Assembly: GCF_017874035.1 (NCBI RefSeq)
Contig: NZ_JAGGKV010000020.1
Coordinates: forward strand, 1-64,000
From: Paenibacillus aceris
GTDB taxonomy: Bacteria; Bacillota; Bacilli; Paenibacillales; NBRC-103111
DNA length: 64,000 nt
Reading direction: 5' to 3'
Part shown: positions 41,778 to 50,284 of the stretch, one piece after another
Numbering within the stretch: the stretch's first letter is position 1
How the letters are laid out: each line of letters starts with the position of its first letter
Position numbers and translations under genes: made by a program
Notes under the pieces: model-generated
The model's input: the letters and a program-made list of their open reading frames with translations, nothing else
Told to the model about the DNA's origin: nothing
Databases searched by the model: none

Positions 41778-42485
41778 CTATAATTCAGTTTTGAGCACAC
41801 GCATATTTTCTTCCGGAATCATGAACGTTTGTGCATATTCTTTTCTGGCTTCAAGGCCGCGGACTCTCATCAAATGCTTGTAGTATTCCAAATACTTGAA
41901 CGACTTGCTGCCTGTTACGAACCAGTGTGTAGAGACCGCCTTCACCCATAGATCAAAAGCTTCTTCGTCGAAGTCGACATACACATAGGGACGATACTCG
42001 ACCGCGTCCTCCCAGTTCTCGGCATAATACAGTCTCTGGGCAAAATGTGCCGGAAGCTCCCGCTCAAAAGTAGGCAATGCGGCAAAAAAGCGGGCATCGT
42101 TCACGATGCGGTGCGTGGTCATATGATCCTTGTGCATGCTGTTCTTCCAATGCGTAATGATCACGTTAGGTCGAACCTGACGAATGACATCGCATACACG
42201 GAAGCGCATCTCTTGGTTATCCTGCAGCTCGCCGTCGGGAATATCGTCAAAGACGAACGCTTCTCCGCCAAGCATCTCGGCAAATGTATTCGCCTCTTTT
42301 ACTTTCTGTACGCGATATTTGGCCATATCTTGTCCTGCCGGAACGCCGCGTTCGCCTGCTGTCAGCGCTAGGGTCGCAATGCGATCCCCCTTCAAAAAGT
42401 GGCTTGCCAATACGCCTCCAGCTGTTAATTCGGCATCACCAACATGACCGCCGATGGCCAGAATCGTTAACTTTTGCTCGCTCAT
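41778..42485 (-). CDS. PIG-L-family deacetylase-like protein with altered active-site motif
   Basis: 235 aa of the PIG-L/LmbE fold. The usual zinc motif (A/G)HPDDxE appears as GGHVGDAEL (about 12-20): the zinc ligands His and Asp are kept, but the first Asp, the catalytic base in MshB-type enzymes, is Gly. The downstream HKDHMTTHRIV (about 116-126) supplies the third zinc His. AAGGGAG lies nine bases before the ATG, which touches the stop of the GNAT gene. It may be an altered deacetylase or a binding protein acting on amino sugars. Confidence 0.78.
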   Translation of the reverse strand: MSEQKLTILAIGGHVGDAELTAGGVLASHFLKGDRIATLALTAGERGVPAGQDMAKYRVQKVKEANTFAEMLGGEAFVFDDIPDGELQDNQEMRFRVCDVIRQVRPNVIITHWKNSMHKDHMTTHRIVNDARFFAALPTFERELPAHFAQRLYYAENWEDAVEYRPYVYVDFDEEAFDLWVKAVSTHWFVTGSKSFKYLEYYKHLMRVRGLEARKEYAQTFMIPEENMRVLKTEL

Positions 42486-43454
42486 TTACACAAACTCCCT
42501 TCTCATGACAGAAAATTGTTTGACGGTTGTAAAGCCCGCTTTCTCGTAAATACGAATGGCCGGATTTGTACTCCCTGTATAGAGCGACATATATTCGGTC
42601 CCAATCGAACGAAAAGCTTCGCACAGCTTAAAGAATAGCAGGCTGCCCAGACCATGTCCCTCATGCTCAGGAAGCACGCCAATCCCCGCAAAGTAGCCGC
42701 GGCCGTTGTCCTGACGAATCACCGGACCTGCAAATCCGATGACGTTTCCTTTATATGCAGCAATGACCACCGGCACACCATCTGCCGTGCACTGCCCGAT
42801 TTCCCTTTGCCACAAAAGATTATTAAAGCCATTAAGCATTTCCTTAACGCCGTTATGCTTTTCTTTATCGAACAATTCCACTGTGTAGCCTTCGGCTGCG
42901 GCCTTACGTTCCTTGGCTCTTACATCCTCCGGTACGTTGAAACCGTCCAGCTTCAAATACATAGCGCACTCTTTGGCACGTTCCACATACCCGGCTTGCC
43001 GTAAAAACGCATATAATTTACTTTCAATCGGTACACCTGGCGCATTGTTATGCTCATGCTTCGGAGTCCCGGGAATATACCACGGCAATAACATCGGATT
43101 AAAAAATAAAACATCGCCTTGCTTTTTTCCCAATTGCTGAAAGCGGCGCTCCAAAGCTTCCAGCATACCTTGATAGTTCTCATCCGTTTGGAATTCATCA
43201 GCTAACACGATACAAGTGATGTACCCAGCCACTTCCCCAAGCGGCAGATCGTCCCCTGTGCAACCGCAGGCAAATCCTTTAACCTCATTTTGTGCCAATA
43301 AAACAAAAGCATTTTGCTCATCAAAATAAGGGTTTGCCGTAAAAATACGCTCAAAAGCTTGTTCGGTAAGCTCCTTGTAGCCATCTTTCACGGCTTCCTC
43401 ATTCCATAACGCAATAACAGACTGACGATATTGTTCATTCCAAGACACAATCAT
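42486..43454 (-). CDS. GNAT acetyltransferase (double domain) in the recycling locus
   Basis: 322 aa. The C-terminal half is a clear GNAT domain (about 180-318) with FAGIGVLPEHEGHGLGSLLFFKL (acetyl-CoA loop, cited in part) and NPAIRIYEKAGFTTVKQF. The N-terminal half has a second, weaker GNAT-like fold (LLAQNEVKGFACGC). It stands next to a PIG-L-like protein, so opposing acetylation and deacetylation of amino sugars is a possible pairing. It is 34 bp from the permease gene. Confidence 0.8.
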   Translation of the reverse strand: MIVSWNEQYRQSVIALWNEEAVKDGYKELTEQAFERIFTANPYFDEQNAFVLLAQNEVKGFACGCTGDDLPLGEVAGYITCIVLADEFQTDENYQGMLEALERRFQQLGKKQGDVLFFNPMLLPWYIPGTPKHEHNNAPGVPIESKLYAFLRQAGYVERAKECAMYLKLDGFNVPEDVRAKERKAAAEGYTVELFDKEKHNGVKEMLNGFNNLLWQREIGQCTADGVPVVIAAYKGNVIGFAGPVIRQDNGRGYFAGIGVLPEHEGHGLGSLLFFKLCEAFRSIGTEYMSLYTGSTNPAIRIYEKAGFTTVKQFSVMRREFV

Positions 43455-43488
43455 GCTGAAGTGATACCTCCCCCACGCTCGGCTTGTA

Positions 43489-44349
43489 TTAGCCTTTTAC
43501 CGCTCCAACCGTTACACCTTCTAAGAAGTACTTCTGTAAGCTGAAGAAAAGAATAAACATCGGCAGTGCAGAGATCGTAGCACCCGCCATCATCGGCGCG
43601 ATAAACGTCGTATTGGCGAAGCGGAAGTTTTTGAGTCCAACTTGGATCGTCTGCATATCCATCGTATTGGTGACCAAAAGCGGCCAGAAGAACGTGTTCC
43701 AGCTGTCCATGAACGTTAGAATTGCCATAACCGCAAGTACGGTTTTAGACAAAGGCAGAATGATTCTCCAATAGATCGTGAACTGGCTGCACCCTTCGAT
43801 TTTGGCGCTTTCCATAATCTCGTTCGGGATGCTGCTCATAAACTGTTTAGCCAGAAAAATATTATAGACAGTAACGATACCCGGCATAATTAAGGCGCTG
43901 TACGTGTTTTGCAAATTGAACACATTAACAACCAGAATATACAAAGGAACTTGCGTAACTTGGTAAGGGATCATCATAGAGACAAGCAGTACGGCAAACA
44001 GCACGCCTCTCCCTTTAAAACGAAGTTTAGAGAATGCATATCCTGCCATACTGGCGAAAATAACATTGGATACCATCACGGTAGTAGCTACGATCAGGGA
44101 ATTCAAAATCCACCGATACGAATACTCGCTATAATCAAAGAAATATTTAAAGGAAGCGAATGTGAACTTGCTTGGTAAAATGGAGTAGTTCACCGCTCCT
44201 GCCTCAACCGGATCTGCGAAGGATGAAATGACCATGAAATAGATTGGAAATATCGTCGCCAAAGCAAAAAGTAGAAGGGCGATAAAAATGATTGAATTGC
44301 GAATGGTTTTTACTCTAGGTTTGCCTGCATGACTGCTGTATAAAGCCAT
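43489..44349 (-). CDS. ABC sugar transporter permease (MalG type)
   Basis: 286-aa inner-membrane permease with six helices and the EAA loop around MESAKIEGCSQFTIYWRIILPLSK (about 190-213). The N-terminus starts with a basic stretch, then IIFIALLLFALATIFPIYFMV. It pairs with the MalF-type permease 19 bp upstream and the solute-binding lipoprotein. No ATPase gene is present, so a shared MsmX-like ATPase is probably used. In this locus the cargo is most likely MurNAc- or GlcNAc-MurNAc-type sugar. Confidence 0.9.
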   Translation of the reverse strand: MALYSSHAGKPRVKTIRNSIIFIALLLFALATIFPIYFMVISSFADPVEAGAVNYSILPSKFTFASFKYFFDYSEYSYRWILNSLIVATTVMVSNVIFASMAGYAFSKLRFKGRGVLFAVLLVSMMIPYQVTQVPLYILVVNVFNLQNTYSALIMPGIVTVYNIFLAKQFMSSIPNEIMESAKIEGCSQFTIYWRIILPLSKTVLAVMAILTFMDSWNTFFWPLLVTNTMDMQTIQVGLKNFRFANTTFIAPMMAGATISALPMFILFFSLQKYFLEGVTVGAVKG

Positions 44350-44368
44350 TATTTATCCATCCCCTCTC

Positions 44369-45274
44369 TTAATAGTCGACATCTTTTCCTGCAAATTTGA
44401 ACTGAATAACCGAAATCCCTGCGATAATAACAGCTAGAATCAGCGATTGTGCCGCGGCTTTACCGAATTCGAAATAAGTAAATGCATTATTGAAAATCAG
44501 TAGGCCAACCATCGTAGTCGCATTGTTCGGGCCACCGCCGGTCATCAGGTAAGCATTCTGGAACACTTGGAAAGAACCGATAACACCCGTTACCAGAAGG
44601 AATAACGTAGCTGGTTTTAAAGAAGGAACAACGATGTACCACAGCTTTTGGAAGAAGTTCGCTCCATCCATTTCCGCCGCTTCGTAGAACGTATCATCAA
44701 TACCGAGCAGTCCTGCCAGGTAGATGATAATGCTTGTGCCGTGACTAGACAGCCAAGACATCAGAACCAAAGAGAACATAGCTGTTTTACTTGAACCCAA
44801 CCAGTTCTGATTGCTGATTCCGAAGAAATGAATCAGTTGATTGAGAATCCCGCCCTCAAGTGGATCGAAGATCCAAAGCCAAACGACGGATAAAGCAACA
44901 CCTGAAGCTACGACTGGCAAGTAATAAATACCTTTGAAGAATCCTTGCGTTTTCTTCCTCAGCGGAAGAATCAAGATCGCGATCACCATGGATAAGATCA
45001 AATTAACAGGCACGGTCAAAATCGTATAGACAACCGTGTTGCGCATTGCTTGCCAGAACAAAGGATCTTTTAATGAAGAAGCGTAATTGGCGAATCCAAC
45101 ATAAGTGGAACCAAGAGGCTTGTATTCCTGGAGACTGATGATAAACGCACTTACAACTGGGTATGCGGTGAACATCGCAAAAACAACCAAAGCGACGGCA
45201 ATAAATGCATATCCCCAAACACCTTCTCCTTTGATTCCTCTTCTTTTCATCGGTTTAGCGATATTCGTTGCCAT
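44369..45274 (-). CDS. ABC sugar transporter permease (MalF type)
   Basis: 301-aa permease with six helices. The EAA loop is around YEAAEMDGANFFQKLWYIVVPSLKP (about 198-222) and the typical VTGVIGSFQVFQNAYLMTGGGPNNAT follows (cited in part). It is the partner of the MalG-type protein. GGGGG lies eight bases before the ATG. Confidence 0.9.
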   Translation of the reverse strand: MATNIAKPMKRRGIKGEGVWGYAFIAVALVVFAMFTAYPVVSAFIISLQEYKPLGSTYVGFANYASSLKDPLFWQAMRNTVVYTILTVPVNLILSMVIAILILPLRKKTQGFFKGIYYLPVVASGVALSVVWLWIFDPLEGGILNQLIHFFGISNQNWLGSSKTAMFSLVLMSWLSSHGTSIIIYLAGLLGIDDTFYEAAEMDGANFFQKLWYIVVPSLKPATLFLLVTGVIGSFQVFQNAYLMTGGGPNNATTMVGLLIFNNAFTYFEFGKAAAQSLILAVIIAGISVIQFKFAGKDVDY

Positions 45275-45321
45275 ACTGTCAAACCCCCAAACCCGTTTCA
45301 GAAAACCCGGTTTAAAATAGT

Positions 45322-45357
45322 TCGGATAGCCGTGTAACCTGCTCCACGACTATCCGA
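45322..45357 (-). promoter_or_regulatory. Intercistronic hairpin between binding-protein and permease genes
   Basis: TCGGATAG(C)CGTG pairs with CACG(A)CTATCCGA across a 10-base loop, without a strong T-run. Such hairpins commonly protect the binding-protein mRNA and lower downstream expression. Confidence 0.6.
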
Positions 45358-45373
45358 TGCTTATAACCTATGA

Positions 45374-46816
45374 TTAATCTTTTACAATTCCGTCTGCGCC
45401 GAATGCAGCGATCGCAGCCGTTTTCACAGCTTCATACATGGCTTCAGGCGTAATTTCGCCAGCAATTAGACCTTGGAACTTAGGTACGATAACTTCTGTT
45501 TCCAGTTTGATCGCTTTAGCACCTAGTTCAGTCGGGATATCGGAACGAGCTGGCGTTGCATTTTTAAGCATGAAATCAACTGCTGCAACGTTCTCTGGGC
45601 TTCTCTCAACTTTCATGCTTTCAGCCGCTTTTTTAGCGCTTTGCGTGATATGAGCGGAGAACAGATCATTGTTTGTTGTTGCCGCATTTTTACCGCTAGC
45701 TAGGAAGTAAGCTGCTTTTACAACATTTGCTTTGTGCTCAGCAGTAGGCTCTTTTTTACCACGGAACGTCATGTAACCGTCAACGACAGCAGCGGAAGAC
45801 ATTTTTGCACCTTGGAACGTTGGAGCCGGCAATACTACATAATCAACTGGGATAGAGTCTTTTACAGCACTTGCGTCAGCTGCTTTCAGCTTCGCATTGT
45901 TTGTTTTAGCGGAATTTTCAAATACCGCAAGACCTTTACCTGTGATCATCGTTTGACCCGTCAAGAACATGTTCCAACGTTTACCAGCGTCGACAGAGCT
46001 AAGCTCTTTCGGCATGGAGCCGTCATCAATCAGCTGACGAAGGTCTTTGAGAAGACCTAGGTAGTTTTTGCTAGTGTACGCATATTTCAAATCTTTATTA
46101 AACGCGTTCGGCATGCCGGCATTTTTGGCCATGATTCCCAAATAATCTACCGCAGCAACGCCTTTCACTGCAAATACGAAGCCGTAGCGCGTTTTGCCGT
46201 TTTCAGTTACGACGCCTTTTTTGATCGCTTGACGGAATTCATCGTAAGTCCAGCCGTTTGTTTGTACTTTCTTCCAATCGATTCCTGCTTTTTCCAAGAA
46301 TTCTTTATTTCCGCCCAGTGCGTGTACTTCCATATAAGCCGGGAAGCCGTAAAGACCTTTACCGTTTTTCATGTATTCAAGCGGAGCTTTATCGTAATCA
46401 TTAATCATTTCAGGAGTTGCTGCATCCGTGATGTCCATGAGCAGACCTTGCTGAACATATTTAGGGATGCCGTCAGAGCCTCCGAACGCAATATCCGGCG
46501 GGCTGCCCGCATTCACTTGTGTATCCAATTTCTGCTTCATATCTTCCCAGCTAGCCGGTTCGATTTTCAGCGTCAGATTCGGATATAAGGCATTAAAGTC
46601 TTTCGACATTTGTTCGAAAGTCTTTTGGTAGTTCGGTGAAACCGGCGGCAGCAAAGCTGTAATGGTGTCTTTCGCCGTTGAAGCGCCAGCTGTAGCTGCA
46701 GGAGCAGAAGCTGCTGGTGAAGTTGTTTCTTTCGTACCGGAATTACCGCCACCACAAGCTGTTAAAGCCATAGTTAAAGCTACTACGGATGCTAATACGG
46801 GCATTTTTCTTTTCAT
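45374..46816 (-). CDS. ABC sugar-binding lipoprotein
   Basis: 480 aa from the ATG at 46816 (GGAGG ten bases upstream). Signal peptide with lipobox LTAC (Cys about 21), an Ser/Ala/Thr linker, then a two-lobed extracellular solute-binding domain of family 1 (PNLTLKIEPASWEDMKQKLDTQ; GSPPDIAFGGSDGIPKYVQQGLL, cited in part). It captures the sugar for the two permeases. Gene order murQ - binding protein - permeases suggests MurNAc-containing sugars as ligand. Confidence 0.9.
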   Translation of the reverse strand: MKRKMPVLASVVALTMALTACGGGNSGTKETTSPAASAPAATAGASTAKDTITALLPPVSPNYQKTFEQMSKDFNALYPNLTLKIEPASWEDMKQKLDTQVNAGSPPDIAFGGSDGIPKYVQQGLLMDITDAATPEMINDYDKAPLEYMKNGKGLYGFPAYMEVHALGGNKEFLEKAGIDWKKVQTNGWTYDEFRQAIKKGVVTENGKTRYGFVFAVKGVAAVDYLGIMAKNAGMPNAFNKDLKYAYTSKNYLGLLKDLRQLIDDGSMPKELSSVDAGKRWNMFLTGQTMITGKGLAVFENSAKTNNAKLKAADASAVKDSIPVDYVVLPAPTFQGAKMSSAAVVDGYMTFRGKKEPTAEHKANVVKAAYFLASGKNAATTNNDLFSAHITQSAKKAAESMKVERSPENVAAVDFMLKNATPARSDIPTELGAKAIKLETEVIVPKFQGLIAGEITPEAMYEAVKTAAIAAFGADGIVKD

Positions 46817-46847
46817 CAAAAACAGACCTCCTAATAATTTCAGTTAT

Positions 46848-47762
46848 TTACACAACTTGAAGAAAGGTACGTATGGCTCTTTTCAAACTGCCTTCACTTT
46901 GCTGCAACGCTTGTTCAGCGTCCGCGGCATTCATGCCTGTTTTGATCATCATAATGGCTAATTTGCAATTCATGGAAGCAGCTTCCAAATGCGAAATTGC
47001 AGTGGCATCGTCAACTTCCGTTGCCGCCTTAATGATACGTATGGAACGATCATACAATTTGATGTTGCTGGCCTTCATGTCAACCATTAGGTTATTATAA
47101 GTCTTCCCAAGTTTGACCATCGTACAAGTCGTAAGCATATTAAGAACCAGCTTCTGTGCTGTCCCCGCTTTTAATCGGGTGGATCCCATAATCACTTCCG
47201 GCCCAACGACAGGGGCGATACATACATCACTAACAGGTGCTAACTTCGAGCCTTTGTTATTCACAACGCCGATTGTCGCAGCACCGATTTCTTGCGCCTT
47301 TTTCAAAGCGGCAATAACGAATTGTGCGCTGCCGCTGGCTGTAATGCCAATAACCGCGTCCTTGTTCGTCACTCCGCACCGCTCAATGAGTGCGACCCCC
47401 TCCTCTGCGTTATCCTCAAAACCTTCAACTGCAAATCTTAGAGCCACATCGCCTCCAGCGATATGACCTTGCACCAGCGTGGCATCTACACCAAAAGTAG
47501 GAGGACATTCAGAAGCGTCGAGCACACCGAGTCTGCCAGAAGATCCGGCCCCTACGTAGAACATTCTACCGCCATTTTTCAATACATGATGCAAGATGTC
47601 AACCGCTTTCATAATTTGTGGTATTTCCGCTCCAACTGCCGCTGGAACAGTAGCATCTTGTTCATTCATCAAACGCAGCATTTGTTCTGTTGTACATTCG
47701 TCGATCATCAGTGTTTTCTCATTAATCTCTTCCGTAGTCAACCCCGATAGATACTCATCCAT
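46848..47762 (-). CDS. murQ: N-acetylmuramic acid 6-phosphate etherase
   Basis: 304-aa SIS-fold lyase that removes D-lactate from MurNAc-6-phosphate to give GlcNAc-6-phosphate. Visible: LTTEEINEKT start, FYVGAGSSGRLGVLDASECPPTFG (about 69-92), IAGGDVALRFAVEGFED (about 101-117), ITASGSAQFVIAAL and GPEVIMGSTRLKAGTAQKLVLNML (about 189-212). It is the first gene after a good promoter. A TAGGAGG site precedes the ATG. Confidence 0.96.
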   Translation of the reverse strand: MDEYLSGLTTEEINEKTLMIDECTTEQMLRLMNEQDATVPAAVGAEIPQIMKAVDILHHVLKNGGRMFYVGAGSSGRLGVLDASECPPTFGVDATLVQGHIAGGDVALRFAVEGFEDNAEEGVALIERCGVTNKDAVIGITASGSAQFVIAALKKAQEIGAATIGVVNNKGSKLAPVSDVCIAPVVGPEVIMGSTRLKAGTAQKLVLNMLTTCTMVKLGKTYNNLMVDMKASNIKLYDRSIRIIKAATEVDDATAISHLEAASMNCKLAIMMIKTGMNAADAEQALQQSEGSLKRAIRTFLQVV

Positions 47763-47806
47763 AAGTCATCCTCCTATCCTGTTTGTTTCTTTAAGTTTCT
47801 AAATTC

Positions 47807-47835
47807 ATACTAGCGAAAAATTTCATAACGGTCAA
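47807..47835 (-). promoter_or_regulatory. Promoter of the murQ operon
   Basis: TTGACC (47830-47835), a 17-bp spacer and TAGTAT (47807-47812) on the minus strand, about 45 bp before the murQ ATG. Confidence 0.75.
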
Positions 47836-47843
47836 TAGTTTTT

Positions 47844-47887
47844 GAAATTTTATTTTATTTTACAAAAAACTTTTGAATTTTTATTTT
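47844..47887. promoter_or_regulatory. Two tandem candidate MurR sites upstream of the murQ promoter
   Basis: GAAATTTTATTTT (47844-47856) and GAATTTTTATTTT (47875-47887) lie 31 bp apart, about three helical turns, just upstream of the murQ -35 box. The same motif, as a perfect palindrome, is at 48929-48941 before murR. Binding by MurR is inferred from this pattern. Confidence 0.5.
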
Positions 47888-47896
47888 AAATTACGA

Positions 47897-47935
47897 CAAA
47901 AAAAGACAACGGCTTTATCATGCCTAGCCGTTGTC
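47897..47935 (-). terminator. Terminator of murR
   Basis: A perfect 10-bp stem GACAACGGCT / AGCCGTTGTC followed on the minus strand by seven or more T, right after the murR stop. It isolates murR from the murQ operon. Confidence 0.9.
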
Positions 47936-47943
47936 CTCTCTAT

Positions 47944-48810
47944 TCATCTGCGATGCTTGCTGCTGGCAATAATATCATGTGTTTTAGACAAATATTTCTT
48001 GACCTTCTTATACTCTGCGCTTGCTACTCCAGCAAACAGAATATCAATCACGGTCAGCATCGCAATGCGCGATCCCATCGCGCCGCTGCGAATGGTAACC
48101 TCAGGCGTAGATATACTTAGCACGATATCCGCTTTTTCAGCTAACTCACTCTTATTGTATTTGGTAATGGCAATGACACAGGCACCGTTCTTTTTGACAA
48201 TTTCCAGCGAATCCAGTATTTCCATCGTGCTGCCGGAATTTGAAATAAAGATGGCCACATCCGATTTATCAAGAAGTGTCGCGGCCGTAAGTTGGCTGTG
48301 CCCATCCGTGTACGTATGGCACATCTTGTTAATCCGTGAAAATTTCTGCTCCGCATCGATGCCGACCAGACCGGAAGCGCCGATCCCGAAGAAAACAATG
48401 CGGTTGCTCTCGCGCAGCACCTTAACGGCACGGGCGATTTCATTTTTATCAATCACGCTCAAAGTATCTTCAATTGATTTACTATTATTGCGGGAAATAT
48501 TCGAGATAATAATCGATAAATCATCGCCAGGCTGAATGTCGGTATACTGATCCTTCTGCTCGTCATCCATAGAGCCAATTGAAGCAGAGATGCTGACGAT
48601 GAAATTGCGGTAACCTTTGTACCCCATCGTTTTGCAGAACCGCAATACCGATGCGTCACTGGTTTTCGTCAGCTGAGCAAGACTCTTAATCGATAAATGG
48701 GGAATCTCTTCTAAATTCTCTAAGATATACTCTGCAACCAGTTTCTCTACGGGTGTAAGACTTTCTTTCATATCCCGAATTTTGATCAAAATATTATCGT
48801 TAATTGACAT
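47944..48810 (-). CDS. murR: RpiR-family regulator MurR
   Basis: 288 aa: N-terminal RpiR helix-turn-helix (about 1-80; LTPVEKLVAEYILENLEEIPHLSIKSLAQLTKTSDASVLRFCKTMGYKGY, cited in part as the canonical recognition region) and a C-terminal SIS sugar-phosphate domain (about 115-275; VFFGIGASGLVGIDAEQKF and IFISNSGSTMEILD). In known systems MurR senses MurNAc-6-phosphate. It is separated from murQ by a terminator and has its own promoters with a palindrome beside the upstream one. Confidence 0.9.
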   Translation of the reverse strand: MSINDNILIKIRDMKESLTPVEKLVAEYILENLEEIPHLSIKSLAQLTKTSDASVLRFCKTMGYKGYRNFIVSISASIGSMDDEQKDQYTDIQPGDDLSIIISNISRNNSKSIEDTLSVIDKNEIARAVKVLRESNRIVFFGIGASGLVGIDAEQKFSRINKMCHTYTDGHSQLTAATLLDKSDVAIFISNSGSTMEILDSLEIVKKNGACVIAITKYNKSELAEKADIVLSISTPEVTIRSGAMGSRIAMLTVIDILFAGVASAEYKKVKKYLSKTHDIIASSKHRR

Positions 48811-48856
48811 CGCTCTTCCCTACTCGCCTTATATTGTCTGAGCTAAAATTACTATC

Positions 48857-48885
48857 ATCATACGAATATTTGTTTAAAATTACAA
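48857..48885 (-). promoter_or_regulatory. Proximal murR promoter
   Basis: TTGTAA (48880-48885), a 17-bp spacer and TATGAT (48857-48862). Confidence 0.65.
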
Positions 48886-48899
48886 GATGATTCTCTCCT

Positions 48900-48941
48900 A
48901 TCGTAACGGATTCCAAATTCCTAATCAAGAAATTTTATTTC
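48900..48941 (-). promoter_or_regulatory. Distal murR promoter with adjacent GAAAT-TTT-ATTTC palindrome
   Basis: TTGATT (48923-48928), a 17-bp spacer and TACGAT (48900-48905). Directly upstream of the -35 lies the palindrome GAAATTTTATTTC (48929-48941), the same motif as the two sites before murQ. Confidence 0.6.
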
Positions 48942-49078
48942 AGGATTAAAATATTGTTGTAAAATTAAATTCCAGTATATATGACAGCGCGAAAACATCA
49001 TCTACACAAACAGCAACAAAGCTCCTTCTCCCACCAAGAACGCCGATTCTTACGCCGTCCTCCGAAGCCGTTCACGCA
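48942..49078. other. Intergenic stretch upstream of murR
   Basis: Together with the murR promoter region this makes a 369-bp gap between murR and the RarD gene. Apart from the promoters, palindrome and terminator listed separately I see no gene or repeat here. Confidence 0.6.
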
Positions 49079-49122
49079 TAAAAAAAGGAGCATCGCCCGT
49101 ATTAAAACGGACAAATGCTCCT
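49079..49122 (-). terminator. Terminator of the RarD-type gene
   Basis: AGGAGCAT / ATGCTCCT with an inner CCGT/ACGG stem, then TTTTTTT on the minus strand. Confidence 0.88.
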
Positions 49123-49179
49123 GGTGACAATTGCGAGGACTACCCTCTACCCGCCGCCAAACCTGCGGTTACGGGCTTT

Positions 49180-50085
49180 TTACCCCGCCTTGGCAGCAGC
49201 TGCTGCTGCAGCCGCAGTCGTCCTAGCTAGCCGCATGGACGCTAAAGCGTAAACGATCAGCGCAGCCCAGATCAAGATGAAGCTGACGAACAGCACCGGC
49301 GAGAATTTCTCTTTAAACACGAATACGCTTAAAAACAGCGTGATAGTTGGCCCGATGTACTGGATGAAGCCAAGCATCGATAAAGGTAGCCGCGACGCCG
49401 CTTTGGCGAACCAAAGCAAGGGCAATGCGGTTGCTGCGCCTGACAATAGAAGCAGCACGAACGATAAAGGCGGCAGCGACCACGCCGCTTCGTGATGAGT
49501 CAGGTGCAAGTAGACGATATAAGCGATAGCTATGGGAAAGACGGTTGCCGTTTCCCCGGCCAATCCAATGGTAGCTTCGTAGGAAACCTTCTTCTTCACG
49601 AGGCTGTAGACGCCAAAGGAAGCCGCCAACGATAAGGATACCCACGGGAACCTGCCGTAGTCGATCGTGGCCACGAGAACGCCGGCACCTGCCAAGGCAA
49701 TGGCCAGCCACTGGCCGAGGCTCGGTTTTTCACTCAAGAATAAAACCGCAAGCATAACATTAAACAGCGGCGTAATATAATAGCCGAGGCTCGTCTCCAT
49801 AACATGGCCGTTATTGACAGCCCAAATGAAGATCAGCCAGTTGGAGGAGATCAGGATAGAGCTGGTGGCGATCACGAGCAGCGTTTTCCGATTCGTAAAC
49901 ATCCTCCGCAGCTCCTGTAATTTGCCACGCCCGGCCAATAAGAGAATAGCCATAAAAACAAATGACCAAATAACGCGGTGAGCCAAAATTTCTCCGGCAA
50001 GCAGCGTTTCAAAAGACTTCCAATAAACAGGCAGAAAGCCCCATGCGGTATAGGCCAAAATGGCGTACCAGAGCCCTTTTTTCAT
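49180..50085 (-). CDS. rarD: RarD-type EamA transporter
   Basis: 301-aa membrane protein with ten hydrophobic helices. It has the RarD/EamA start KKGLWYAILAYTAWGFLPVYWK and the blocks AGEILAHRVIWSFVFM, ISSNWLIFIWAVNNGHVMETSLGYYI (cited in part) and SMLGFIQYIGPTITLFLSV near 235-253. The C-terminus is an Ala-rich tail. The exported substrate is unknown for this family member. It is a single gene with its own terminator. Confidence 0.88.
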   Translation of the reverse strand: MKKGLWYAILAYTAWGFLPVYWKSFETLLAGEILAHRVIWSFVFMAILLLAGRGKLQELRRMFTNRKTLLVIATSSILISSNWLIFIWAVNNGHVMETSLGYYITPLFNVMLAVLFLSEKPSLGQWLAIALAGAGVLVATIDYGRFPWVSLSLAASFGVYSLVKKKVSYEATIGLAGETATVFPIAIAYIVYLHLTHHEAAWSLPPLSFVLLLLSGAATALPLLWFAKAASRLPLSMLGFIQYIGPTITLFLSVFVFKEKFSPVLFVSFILIWAALIVYALASMRLARTTAAAAAAAAKAG

Positions 50086-50220
50086 CGTTGAATCCTCATT
50101 TCAATGTCTAGTTACAGAACCTTATGAATCTAGCTGATTCATCCACAGGTCAATTTGCATTTTCCTATTGTAACATAGAGTGTCATTTCTGTCCGTATCT
50201 AGTTGAAGCCACATTTTCAC

Positions 50221-50257
50221 AAAAAAATAAACTCCCGAATAAACGAGAGTTCAAAAA
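50221..50257 (-). terminator. Terminator of the second sugar ABC operon
   Basis: AACTCCCG / CGAGAGTT with a 6-base loop; TATTTTTTT follows on the minus strand, 28 bp after the last permease gene. Confidence 0.85.
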
Positions 50258-50284
50258 AGTGAACGTTGCGTTGCTAGGTTTGTA

